Shown one piece after another: positions 33,220 through 42,055 of a stretch of 64,000 nt of DNA (the stretch's first letter is position 1; each line of letters opens with the position of its first letter). The position numbers and the translations under genes were made by a program. Origin of the DNA: Mariniblastus fucicola (GTDB taxonomy: Bacteria; Planctomycetota; Planctomycetia; Pirellulales; Pirellulaceae); contig NZ_CP042912.1 of the NCBI RefSeq assembly GCF_008087665.1, positions 4,960,001 to 5,024,000 of the forward strand, read 5' to 3'. The notes beneath the pieces are model-generated. The model made no database searches. It was given only the letters and a program-made list of their open reading frames with translations, and had not been told where the DNA came from.

Positions 33220-33293
33220 AGGTGCGGTACCGACGGAAGACCACGTGAACAAACTCTCGTCTGTTCACCGTTGGCGCCCAATGCGACGCACCT
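33220..33293. other. Nested inverted repeats in the tRNA-Thr/tRNA-Tyr spacer
   Basis: Three nested pairs of arms occur: AGGTGCG/CGCACCT (33220-33226, 33287-33293), CCGACGG/CCGTTGG (33230-33236, 33268-33274) and GTGAACA/TGTTCAC (33245-33251, 33262-33268). Read on the plus strand all three can pair with one G-U. On the transcribed minus strand the middle stem has one A-C mismatch. It may fold the spacer for tRNA processing. Confidence 0.5.
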
Positions 33294-33303
33294 CTAATTC
33301 AAG

Positions 33304-33376
33304 AGCCAGCGGAGGGGTTCGAACCCACGACCTACGGTTTACAAAACCGTTGCTCTGCCAACTGAGCTACGCTGGC
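33304..33376 (-). tRNA. tRNA-Thr (TGT)
   Basis: A 73-base cloverleaf with perfect acceptor GCCAGCG/CGCTGGC, D-arm TAGCTCAGTTGGCAGAGC, anticodon stem-loop ACGGT-TTTGTAA-ACCGT and T-arm GGGTTCGAACCCC. The anticodon is TGT. It is the first gene of the tRNA-tuf unit and corresponds in position to thrU of E. coli. Confidence 0.98.
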
Positions 33377-33942
33377 TGACTTTGAAGTTTCGGTAATATA
33401 TTAAAATCGCGATTGGCCGCAATACGTAAACCGAGCTTAAACTGCCAATCTCGCGACACGAATTACAGGAGGCCGGTCAGCCCAATTTGGTTCGCGATTA
33501 CGCTTTATTGATTGTGTGGCAATTCCGTTCAATTTTTGCGTCAATCCATCGTTTTTTCGTCTTTCGACTACTTCAAATTGAGGATTTCTCACGATTTGGT
33601 CCATTTGCCTGAATTTGACCCGACAACCGCAGATCAAACTGCTGCAGAAAGATAAAAGCGAGGGCCGGATTAGAAAACGTGCGGATTGGCTTCAGGTCGG
33701 TGCGGTGAACGCAGCTGTCTATTCTATTACCAAGATCAATGAGCTCGTAAATTCGCGAAATTTATATGCAGCACAACCATTGGTTCGACGATCGGCTGAA
33801 AGCCCAGCCGGACAACGTTCGCCACCGACCGCTATATTTAAGGTTAAAGAATACAGATTTCCGATTTACCGCCGGACTCGTAGTCCGATCCGACCATGTA
33901 GACCACCACGAACGGTAGTCCTCCACCACCGTTGCAAGCAAA
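33377..33942. other. Divergent intergenic region, 566 bases
   Basis: This separates the tRNA-tuf unit (minus) from the ECF sigma gene (plus). It holds the tRNA operon promoter reported separately. A TATATT at 33833-33838 on the plus strand with CGGACA 18 bases before it could serve the ECF gene, but the match is weak. No convincing coding frame is present. Confidence 0.5.
33395..33422 (-). promoter_or_regulatory. Candidate promoter of the tRNA-tuf unit
   Basis: On the minus strand TTGCGG (33417-33422), a 16-base spacer and TATATT (33395-33400) lie just upstream of tRNA-Thr(TGT). Transcription would start near 33388, about 12 bases before the tRNA 5' end. Confidence 0.45.
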
Positions 33943-34551
33943 ATGCTCTCTCAGGAATCCAATTTCGACCTGGAATCGTTGCGGAACGGCAGCCCCGAAC
34001 ATCGCGTTGTGATTATTAATCAGTTTCGGAACTATCTGCATGGCCTGGCGCAAACGGAAAGTCGTGGAATATCGGAAAGCCAGTTTAGCGCTTCGGAAAT
34101 CGTTCAGTGCACGATCATTCACGCGGATCAAAGCCTTAGCCAATGCAAAGCCGAAAATGCCGAGCAATTCAAAACGTGGCTAAGACAAATTATGGTTCAT
34201 GAAATCCTCAATCGACGACGTCGTCGAAGCAGAGCAGCCGGAAGGAAAAACAGCGAGGTTTCTGACAAACAGGGCATATCTTCGTCCATCGTTGAACCCA
34301 ATACGTCTCCCAGCCAAAAAATCATTCGCGAGGAAGAGCGATCTCTGCTGATGGGAGCAATCCAACAATTGTCTGAGGACCACCAATCGGTCGTGCTCGC
34401 TCGTCATCGCGACAAGCTGTCATTCGGCGAAATAGGCAGCCAAACGAAACGCTCGCCGGTCGACATCCAGATGATCTGGAACGAGGCGATCAAACAGCTG
34501 ACTTCGATCCTGAAATCGACTCGGGATGCAAATCGAGAACGAGAGGCATGA
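33943..34551 (+). CDS. ECF-type sigma factor, kinase-linked
   Basis: The protein has 202 residues. A region 2-like part (GSPEHRVVIINQFRNYLHGLA, SEIVQCTIIHADQSLSQC, FKTWLRQIMVHEILNRRRRR) is followed by region 4 (LLMGAIQQLSEDHQSVVLARHRDKLSFGEIGSQ). This matches the short ECF sigma factors common in planctomycetes that lie next to Ser/Thr kinases. No anti-sigma factor gene is present; the 3' end overlaps the kinase gene by 26 bases, implying translational coupling. The likely logic is that kinase activity, not a membrane anti-sigma factor, controls the sigma factor. The target genes are unknown. Confidence 0.88.
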   Translation: MLSQESNFDLESLRNGSPEHRVVIINQFRNYLHGLAQTESRGISESQFSASEIVQCTIIHADQSLSQCKAENAEQFKTWLRQIMVHEILNRRRRRSRAAGRKNSEVSDKQGISSSIVEPNTSPSQKIIREEERSLLMGAIQQLSEDHQSVVLARHRDKLSFGEIGSQTKRSPVDIQMIWNEAIKQLTSILKSTRDANREREA

Positions 34552-37500
34552 ATTGAATCTCAAGTTCAGTGACTTTGATTTTGATTGCCTTCGTTCGTGG
34601 GCATCCGAATTCCTGCAGCTCGAACTGGACGAAAAGAAATCAAGGCAAGGCTCGAACCACAAGCGCGATTCGGAGTTGGGTCTGAACGAATCGAAATTGA
34701 ACTCGTTGCACGAATGCTTTGAGTGCCTCGCGTTGCTGGATCGAGTATTTCCCAACGAAAGCAAGGCTCAGGAAAGCGAGCAAGCGATTTTATTGATCGG
34801 CGAAGTCGTTAACGATCGATACGAGATCTCAGAGCTGATCGGACGCGGCGGATTCGGTTTTGTATTCAAAACTCGCGATCTGAAACTTGAGCGAAGCGTT
34901 GCGTTAAAAGTTTTCAATTTCACAGCCCGCTCGTTGGCAAGTCGTGACCAAAAGTCATTGGCGATGTCCGAAGCCAGAACGGTTGCCAAACTGAAGCATC
35001 CAAACATCGTTCGCGTCTTCGATGTTGGATCGACAGACAAGATTCCAATTTTCATGGTTTCCGAACTGATTGACGGGCAAGACCTGAAGTCTCGTGTCTC
35101 ACGTGAGCCACTCGACATTCGGACGGCGGTCTCAATCATCGCTGCGATTGCGAATGCTCTTGATTATGCCCATTCGCAGTCTCTCGTTCATCGCGACGTG
35201 AAACCAGCCAATATCCTGATCGACAAGGATGGCGTTCCGCATTTGGCGGATTTTGGATTGGCGGTGGAGACGTCAAAGTGGGTTCGCAAAGCGGGCACTC
35301 CGTACTACATGTCGCCTGAACAGCTGAATCAAAACAGGCATCGGATCGATCCGCGAAGCGACATCTACAGCCTGGGAGTGACGCTTTACGAGTTGCTCGC
35401 CGGAGCAAAACCATTTCCATCTGACTCGCAATCAGATCTGGCAGATCGAGTTTGCAGAGGCGACTTTTTGCCATTGAGTTTGTTGGTCGAAGACTTTCCG
35501 CTGGAACTGGAGCGTATCCAGACGAAGGCCATGTCGCTGCGACAATCAGATCGATATTCGACGGCCGCAGAGATGGCGATCGACTTGCTTGACTTTCTTG
35601 AAGGGATGGACTCCCAATCAAAACCAAACCGCGAACCAGATCGTTCGAATCTGGTGAAAATCGTGCCGCAGGGATTGCGCCCGTTTTCGAGCGACGACGC
35701 CGACTTCTTTCTGCAGTTGCTACCGGGTGTGCGCGACAAAGCCGGGATGCCTCGTAGCATCCGGTTCTGGAAATCGAAAATCGAAGACGCCGCGTTCGAG
35801 GTTGGCGTTCTGTTTGGTCCGTCAGGAAGCGGTAAGTCGTCGTTCGCCAAAGCTGGAATGCTTCCTTCACTGGACCGGTCCGTCCACCCGGTCTATGTCG
35901 AAGCGACAGCCAACGACACTGCAGTCCGCGCCCTGAATCAATTGCGAAATCAGGTCGCGTTACCCAAAGAAATTGACTCACTCGCCAAAGCAATCCAATA
36001 TCTGTGCAACGATCCCGAGATTCAAAACAGCAGCGGACGCTTCCTGATCATTCTGGATCAGTTCGAGCAGTGGCTGCACGAACGCAACCGGTATCAGGAT
36101 TCAGATCTTTTCGCAGCGTTGGAAAAATGCGACGGGAAGACCGTTATGGCGATGCTGATGATCCGCGATGACTACTGGATGGACTTGAATCGCCTGATGT
36201 CGCAGTTGGACATCCCGATTGCGGAAGGCAAAAACTCGGCCGCGGTCGATCTGTTCAATCTCGATCACGCACGCTACGTGTTAAGGCTATTCGGCCAAGC
36301 CAACGGCGATTTGCCAGAAACCGATTCACTCAACGTGGATCACCTGCAGTTTATTGATCGGGCGATCGAGGAATTGCAAACCGACAACCGGGTGATTTGC
36401 GTTCGACTGGCTTTGTTCTCACAGATGATGAGAGGCAGAAAATGGTCGCCGGAAACGCTTCAATCGATGGCTGGGAGTTCCGGAGTTGGCGTTCAATTTT
36501 TCGAAGAAACTTTTGGTGAACGATCAACGCGTTCGACGTATCGCAGCGTTGCTGAATCTGCGAAAAGCGTTTTGTCGGTGCTGTTGCCCAATGCGGGCAG
36601 CCAGATCAAAGGCACTTCAAAATCGGCGGCAGAACTCCGGTTGCTGACAGGGCTGAAAGAGTCTTCCGTCGATGAGCTTTTGCTCACGCTGGACCAGCAA
36701 CTGAGACTGATCACTCCTGTGCAGGTGGATCAACTAAACCATTCGGACGATTCGGAAACGGGCTCCGTAATTCAATATCAATTGGCCCACGACTTCCTTG
36801 TTCCTGTTTTACGCGAGTGGCTGTTTCGCAAGAAGAGGGAGTCACCTTCGGGCCGAGCTGAACTGTGCCTCGAAGAACGCGATTCACTTTGGAAGACTGA
36901 TTCCAGCAGTCGATTTTTGCCCTCGCTATCTGAAACGATCGCGATCAATCGGCTGACGCATCCTAAATCATGGTCGCCAAGCCAGCGCACGATGATGAAA
37001 TCGGCAAACCGCTACTATTCGATCCGCGGGCTGACGATCACTGGTCTGATGATTGCCGCAATGACAGCTTTTTTCCTGGTCCGATCCAGCTTCAATCAGC
37101 GGCAGTTTGCGACCGAAGCGAAGGGCAAGGTCGAGGCGTTGCTAAGTGCGAACCCTTCCGACGTGCCTGGGCTGATCGAAGAACTTGCGGCCTACAACAA
37201 ACAGTCACAGCCTCTTTTGAGCGATCATTTTCAGTCTCAGACGGACCAACAGAAGAAACTCCATGCCGCACTTGGCCTACAGGACGCTGACCCGCAAGTC
37301 GTCGCTTTTCTGCAACAGCGATGCCTGGATGCGACGCCGGAATATGCTGGCTTGATCCGACGACGCGACGAAATTTTTGATCCGAAGTTCGAGGAAAAAT
37401 TGTGGAGCACGATTCGCCAGGGCAGCGACCTTCAGATTCTCCTCTCAGCAAGTGCTTTGGCTCATTCGTCGCCCGATGATGAAAACTGGAAACGCTATTT

Positions 37501-39151
37501 CCGACCGGTTACTGCGGCGTTGGTCAAGCAGAATCCGCTCAACGTGATCAAGTGGATGGAGTTGCTGCAGCCAGTTCGAAAAGGGATTGCAAAAACTCTG
37601 GCCGATCGCATCCTTTCGGATTCTTCCGAGTTTACGCAACCTGAATATCAGGTCGCGCAATCGGTGCTGCAAGAGCTTGCAATTGACGACCCGGCACTCC
37701 TGTTCCGGTTGCTAAAACAGAGCGACATCACGAGCCTCCCTGGCTTTGCCGAGGCCTTTCTGTCACACGGCGAGGCGGCACTGGAAATGGTCGCTGAGGA
37801 AATTGCCAACTACGACACGAGTCAGCAATTGACTGGCGACAACAAAACTTCAGAAACGCAACGACGCAGCAACGTGTGCCTGTTGGCGATAAAACTGGGG
37901 CGGCTTGAATCCGTCATTCCCTACCTGCGCAACACGATCGACAATAGTGTTCAAACAGAAATCATCCATGGTGTTGGCGAGGTCGCTGTCGAAGCAGAGG
38001 TTTTCCTGAATCAGCTGACACTGGAAGACAACTCGGAAGTTCGAGCCTCGCTGTTGATGTGCGTCGGTGAGCTGTTTGATCAACTTACAGCCGCCCAGAA
38101 GCAAACCGTTTTGAAACTGGCGATTGACTGGTACGAGCACGATCTCGACCCGGGAGTGCACGGAGCCTGTTATTGGCTGATTGCGAACCAATCGCAGCAC
38201 CCCGAACTGATTCAGCAACTTCGTACGATTGATTCACAACTTGGAACAGGACAACAGGAGGCTGGCCGGCAATGGTACGTCAGTCGAAGTGGCTTGCACA
38301 AGTTCGCGGTGATTGATTCGCCGCCAGAGTTCTGGATGGGAAGCACAACCGAAACGGCACCCAACCGGGACACTGACGAGCTTCGTCGTAAGCGATTGAT
38401 TCCCAGGTCGTACGCGATTGGCCAATTCGAAGTCAACGTCGAGCAGTTCGGCGAGTTCTGGCGTCAGCGGCCAAACTTGCGAGAGTTTTACAGTTATCCA
38501 GAGACGATTTACGGCGAAGAAAACAATGCCAACGTGGCAACTCGGATCAACTGGTTTATGGCGGCCGAGTATTGCAATTGGTTAAGTGAGCAGGAAGGCA
38601 TCCCGGAGCATCAGTGGTGTTTTCCTAAAGACATTGATCGCATGAAGGGCTTCGTCATACCGGACGACTACCTGGAACGCACGGGCTATCGGCTGCTTTC
38701 GGAAACTGAATGGGAGTACGCGTGTCGAAACGGGGCTTTGACGACGCGGTTTTTCGGGCACCGACTTGAACGGCTGGTGCACTATTGCTGGTTTCCGCAA
38801 AACTCGGGCTACCACGAACATGCGCCCGGCCAGCTGAAACCAAACAGTCTGGGGTTGTTCGACCTTTATGGCAACGTCCGTGAGTGGACGGCAAACGGAC
38901 AGCCAACTGAAACGTCACCGGCGACTGTTCCTGCAGCAATGGGCTACGAGGACAAACTTTTCTTTCACTCGGCGAACGATGGAGAGACATTCATTCTTCG
39001 CGGCGGCGGTTTCGATGCTTCCAGCCGCTATATTCGCTCGGGATACAGGGATGGCTACACGCCCGACGCCGGCGATGTTGCTCACGGCTTTAGAATCGGC
39101 CGCACGATGCCGCCGGCCGATTCAACACAATCACGCAGCCCGAGCGAGTGA
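34526..39151 (+). CDS. Ser/Thr kinase - nSTAND ATPase - repeat - FGE-fold giant protein
   Basis: The protein has 1541 residues. Residues 99-355 are an active-looking kinase: glycine loop GRGGFGFV (107-113), Lys128 in VALKVF, HRDVKPAN with Asp224, and DFGLA with Asp242. Residues about 410-800 are an nSTAND-type ATPase with Walker A GPSGSGKSS (431-439) and a Walker B-like FLIILDQFEQW. A membrane helix follows near 830-850 (GLMIAAMTAFFLV), then alpha-helical HEAT-like repeats. Residues about 1275-1535 form a formylglycine-generating-enzyme-fold domain (FWMGSTTETAPNRDTDE, RLLSETEWEYACRNG, DLYGNVREW, FILRGGGFD). It would sense something outside and phosphorylate inside. It overlaps the ECF gene. 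Confidence 0.9.
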   Translation: MQIENERHELNLKFSDFDFDCLRSWASEFLQLELDEKKSRQGSNHKRDSELGLNESKLNSLHECFECLALLDRVFPNESKAQESEQAILLIGEVVNDRYEISELIGRGGFGFVFKTRDLKLERSVALKVFNFTARSLASRDQKSLAMSEARTVAKLKHPNIVRVFDVGSTDKIPIFMVSELIDGQDLKSRVSREPLDIRTAVSIIAAIANALDYAHSQSLVHRDVKPANILIDKDGVPHLADFGLAVETSKWVRKAGTPYYMSPEQLNQNRHRIDPRSDIYSLGVTLYELLAGAKPFPSDSQSDLADRVCRGDFLPLSLLVEDFPLELERIQTKAMSLRQSDRYSTAAEMAIDLLDFLEGMDSQSKPNREPDRSNLVKIVPQGLRPFSSDDADFFLQLLPGVRDKAGMPRSIRFWKSKIEDAAFEVGVLFGPSGSGKSSFAKAGMLPSLDRSVHPVYVEATANDTAVRALNQLRNQVALPKEIDSLAKAIQYLCNDPEIQNSSGRFLIILDQFEQWLHERNRYQDSDLFAALEKCDGKTVMAMLMIRDDYWMDLNRLMSQLDIPIAEGKNSAAVDLFNLDHARYVLRLFGQANGDLPETDSLNVDHLQFIDRAIEELQTDNRVICVRLALFSQMMRGRKWSPETLQSMAGSSGVGVQFFEETFGERSTRSTYRSVAESAKSVLSVLLPNAGSQIKGTSKSAAELRLLTGLKESSVDELLLTLDQQLRLITPVQVDQLNHSDDSETGSVIQYQLAHDFLVPVLREWLFRKKRESPSGRAELCLEERDSLWKTDSSSRFLPSLSETIAINRLTHPKSWSPSQRTMMKSANRYYSIRGLTITGLMIAAMTAFFLVRSSFNQRQFATEAKGKVEALLSANPSDVPGLIEELAAYNKQSQPLLSDHFQSQTDQQKKLHAALGLQDADPQVVAFLQQRCLDATPEYAGLIRRRDEIFDPKFEEKLWSTIRQGSDLQILLSASALAHSSPDDENWKRYFRPVTAALVKQNPLNVIKWMELLQPVRKGIAKTLADRILSDSSEFTQPEYQVAQSVLQELAIDDPALLFRLLKQSDITSLPGFAEAFLSHGEAALEMVAEEIANYDTSQQLTGDNKTSETQRRSNVCLLAIKLGRLESVIPYLRNTIDNSVQTEIIHGVGEVAVEAEVFLNQLTLEDNSEVRASLLMCVGELFDQLTAAQKQTVLKLAIDWYEHDLDPGVHGACYWLIANQSQHPELIQQLRTIDSQLGTGQQEAGRQWYVSRSGLHKFAVIDSPPEFWMGSTTETAPNRDTDELRRKRLIPRSYAIGQFEVNVEQFGEFWRQRPNLREFYSYPETIYGEENNANVATRINWFMAAEYCNWLSEQEGIPEHQWCFPKDIDRMKGFVIPDDYLERTGYRLLSETEWEYACRNGALTTRFFGHRLERLVHYCWFPQNSGYHEHAPGQLKPNSLGLFDLYGNVREWTANGQPTETSPATVPAAMGYEDKLFFHSANDGETFILRGGGFDASSRYIRSGYRDGYTPDAGDVAHGFRIGRTMPPADSTQSRSPSE

Positions 39152-39417
39152 ATGAGTGAGCTTGAAAAAGCGAGGCAATCTACGTGAAACCTTCCTGCTG
39201 GCGGCAGCAACATGCTGCAAAGTTCCCCCAAGGCTACCGCAAGATCATCGGCTGACTTTTTTCGCAGCGATTCCGATGAATTGCGAAATCTTCTACCAGC
39301 AGCCAACTGTGATTGTTGAACCAGCCATTTTCTTAATGAACTCGCCCTAGAATCCGGAATGCATCCGACTTGTGTTGCGCGATGCGACGAACCAATCCGA
39401 AAAATGAGGCGATCACG

Positions 39418-40080
39418 ATGAACACTGAGCTGACTGACTATCTCAACCCGATGATTCCAGCAGGAATTGAACACAAAAAAATCAAAACGGTAATCGCTGG
39501 CAGTGCGTCGCTTGCAGGATACGGCCAGCTCGTTGGAGAAGATTACGATTCTTTCCCAATCGAGATCGTTCGCTGGCCTGCTCAGGGCTGGCGGAAAGTC
39601 GACGAAGATTGCGGCGATGAAGGAGGAACGACCGAAGGCACTTTTTACAGTTCCTGGCAAGGCGACGTCCTGATGGGGTCCAATGCGGCCGTCGGTGGCA
39701 ACTATGTACTGGGCTATAACTGTGCGCCGGAGTCGGCTGACGAAAACACCGACCGCGTGCCTGAGAAAGCTCTGTTGTGGCACGCCAACTATCACCCTGA
39801 CGGCGGCCAACTGTTCTATCCTTTGGATCACAAACCGTTTGTTGTCCCTCTGGCACTGCCGGGCGACGATGTGCAACCGACGGACTTTGTAAACTTCTGG
39901 TTTGACGGAAGCCAAGGGCTCTACATTCACCCAAACATCTGGCACGAAGGCGTCTTCACGACTGAAGGCAGCCAGAGATTCTTTGATCGACAGGGCGCCG
40001 TGCATGCGCGAGTTTCGATCAACTTTCCCGAAGAATTCCAGTGTCTACTACAAGCCGATCTTGTAAAACCGACAGTGTAA
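39418..40080 (+). CDS. Ureidoglycolate lyase (AllA)-like protein
   Basis: ATG 39418 follows GAGG at good spacing and gives 220 residues; the frame upstream of it has no start signal. The cupin-like family shows in NYHPDGGQLFYPL, HPNIWHEGVFT and GAVHARVSINFPEEFQ. AllA splits ureidoglycolate into glyoxylate and urea at the end of allantoin breakdown. No other allantoin gene is nearby. The protein is longer than classical AllA (160), and family members outside purine breakdown exist, so the substrate is uncertain. It could also process another small acid. Confidence 0.75.
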   Translation: MNTELTDYLNPMIPAGIEHKKIKTVIAGSASLAGYGQLVGEDYDSFPIEIVRWPAQGWRKVDEDCGDEGGTTEGTFYSSWQGDVLMGSNAAVGGNYVLGYNCAPESADENTDRVPEKALLWHANYHPDGGQLFYPLDHKPFVVPLALPGDDVQPTDFVNFWFDGSQGLYIHPNIWHEGVFTTEGSQRFFDRQGAVHARVSINFPEEFQCLLQADLVKPTV

Positions 40081-40122
40081 ATATTTGAGTCGACTCTCTC
40101 ATGACGTTCAGGATTTTTAGCC

Positions 40123-41220
40123 ATGCTGTATCGCAAATCGATCTTGTTGCTGCTCTCGTTTGTTTCGCTATCCGTTTTTGCCGACGCCGCCACGGCTCAA
40201 CTGAAACCCGTTGAGAACGTCATTCTGATCACACTGGACGGACTGCGTTGGCAAGAACTTTTCGGCGGTGCAGAGAAGGGTCTGATCGACAAGGAGATTG
40301 GCAAAGTCGAAGATCCAAAACTGACAATCTCTCGATTCTTCGATGACGATCCGGAGCGACGGCGAGAACTTCTGATGCCGTACTTTTGGAACTCGATCGC
40401 CAAAAGAGGTCAGGTTTTTGGCGACCCGTCACACCAATCGCGGGTGACCGTCGAAAACGGAAAGTTCTTCTCCTATCCGGGCTACAGCGAGATCCTGACG
40501 GGGTTCGCAGACGAGACGATTGACTCGAATGACAAAGTCAACAACAAGAACGTAACGGTACTGGAATATATTCACCAGATGCCAGAGTTTCGTGGCAGAG
40601 TCGCTGCGTTTTGCTCATGGGATGTATTCCCTTTCATCATCAACAGCAAGCGAAGTGGCATTCCGGTCAACGCCGGTTGGCAAACGCTCGAGCATTTCGA
40701 AAACGATTCGGAAAAGGAAACTTACCGACTGCTCGCCAAACAGTTACCGCGATATTGGCATGGCGTACGATACGATGCTTTCACGTTTCGAGGGGCGGTC
40801 GAGTATTTGAAGGTTCGAAAACCGCGGGTGCTCTATTTGGCATTGGGTGAAACCGACGACTGGGCTCACGCGGGGCGATACGACCTCTATCTGGAGTCCG
40901 CCAGGACAAGCGATGATTTGCTTCGACAGCTCGAAGAACTGACTCAGTCGATTCCACAGTATCGAGACAACACGGCGTTCGTTTTGACGACCGACCATGG
41001 TCGCGGTGATGGACGAGAGGGCTGGAAGAGCCACGGTTCTGATCTGGCTGGCTCGGATCAAATCTGGATCGCTGTCTGGGGACCAAACGTTCCAGCAAAA
41101 GGAATCGTGCAAGACGTTACCGCATCACAAGGTCAGGTCGCCGCAACCGTTGCGAAATTGTTGGGGCTGGATTTTACAGCGTCGAACGAGCGAGTTTCGG
41201 AAGCGTTGAAACTGGAATAG
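40123..41220 (+). CDS. Secreted alkaline-phosphatase-superfamily protein
   Basis: The protein has 365 residues with a signal peptide (SILLLLSFVSLSVFADAATA). Superfamily metal sites are readable: VILITLDGLRWQE near residue 36, FSYPGYSEILTG with the presumed nucleophile, GETDDWAHAGRYDLY and VLTTDHGRGDG. It would act in the periplasm on a phosphate or sulfate ester, or as a phosphoglycerate mutase-like phosphatase. The substrate cannot be read from the sequence. It lies 43 bases after the AllA-like gene on the same strand, without an obvious functional link. The ATG at 40123 lacks a strong ribosome binding site. Confidence 0.85.
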   Translation: MLYRKSILLLLSFVSLSVFADAATAQLKPVENVILITLDGLRWQELFGGAEKGLIDKEIGKVEDPKLTISRFFDDDPERRRELLMPYFWNSIAKRGQVFGDPSHQSRVTVENGKFFSYPGYSEILTGFADETIDSNDKVNNKNVTVLEYIHQMPEFRGRVAAFCSWDVFPFIINSKRSGIPVNAGWQTLEHFENDSEKETYRLLAKQLPRYWHGVRYDAFTFRGAVEYLKVRKPRVLYLALGETDDWAHAGRYDLYLESARTSDDLLRQLEELTQSIPQYRDNTAFVLTTDHGRGDGREGWKSHGSDLAGSDQIWIAVWGPNVPAKGIVQDVTASQGQVAATVAKLLGLDFTASNERVSEALKLE

Positions 41221-41415
41221 AATTCCACCAAACGTTGGAACACAGGTCATTCTTCGGTGTTGGTCAGCTTGACGAATCGACATCCATTTGTCCTCAAACG
41301 CTAACCAATGCACGACGACAAGCGCAAAAGAAGAGGACGACAGAAACCTGCCGTCCTCCAATAGTTTGCTTTGCAAGCAGCATTGATCACCATGGACCGT
41401 TGCTGATTGTGTTGC

Positions 41416-42033
41416 CTAGCTACGACGACGTCGCAAGCCAGCGATTCCGCCAACGAGAGCCAGCACTGCAATCGAGCTTGGCTCAGGAACAGCAGACACA
41501 ACGCTTACGGAACGACTACCAGTCACGAAACCGGTAACTGGACCGGCTGCGTCGATGACTCCGTTTGAACCTTCGCTGAAATCGATGCTGACGGCACCAA
41601 CCTGATCGGCAGTGATGTCGATCGTACCAAGTCGAATTGGTGCGTCTTCGAACGTGATGCCTGTTCCGAGGAAAGAACCAAGCGTCGCCAGACCTGCATC
41701 GTTGACCAGTACTCCCGTATCTGATCCAGCCGTTGGATCGTCAAAGTCGTCGCCAAGATTGTTGACGGGCCAGCGATCAGCGAGCGCGTCGATTTCGAGG
41801 TTGCTTGAGTTCACGATCCCCATAACGTTTGAAATCAGGTTGAACGAAACGCCACGGATGTTCTGACCTGTTTCGCCGAGAGTCCAAATCTCAAGAGTCG
41901 AGGTCGATCCCAGATCCAAAGTCAATTCGCCGCCAGATTGAGCATCTGCCAGATCGGTGCCGATGAAGAAATCAGCGTGACTGGTTGAGGATGCGAAGAT
42001 CAAAATCGCGAATGCCAAAAACAATTTTTTCAT
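41416..42033 (-). CDS. Secreted PEP-CTERM protein
   Basis: The start is ATG 42033, which has GGA upstream and opens a clean signal peptide (KKLFLAFAILIFASSTSHA). A longer frame to 42213 overlaps the neighbour and is rejected. The mature part (205 residues in total) is a beta-sandwich-looking segment rich in short strands (GGELTLDLGSTSTLEIWTLGE, GAVSIDFSEGSNGVID) that resembles cohesin-like extracellular modules. The C-terminus is a textbook PEP-CTERM sorting tag: VPEPSS, hydrophobic helix IAVLALVGGIAG, and RRRR tail. It is the last gene of a minus-strand secreted-protein cluster, 23 bases after the dockerin gene. Confidence 0.88.
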   Translation of the reverse strand: MKKLFLAFAILIFASSTSHADFFIGTDLADAQSGGELTLDLGSTSTLEIWTLGETGQNIRGVSFNLISNVMGIVNSSNLEIDALADRWPVNNLGDDFDDPTAGSDTGVLVNDAGLATLGSFLGTGITFEDAPIRLGTIDITADQVGAVSIDFSEGSNGVIDAAGPVTGFVTGSRSVSVVSAVPEPSSIAVLALVGGIAGLRRRRS

Positions 42034-42055
42034 GATGTAATTCCAATAGTTGGGT

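Noticed and set aside
34548-34556. ATG overlapping the ECF stop as kinase start
   Set aside because: That ATG leads to a stop after one codon; the kinase frame begins at ATG 34526.
39082-40005. 307-codon minus-strand frame opposite the kinase end and AllA-like gene
   Set aside because: It overlaps two plus-strand genes with recognised motifs and has no family match of its own.
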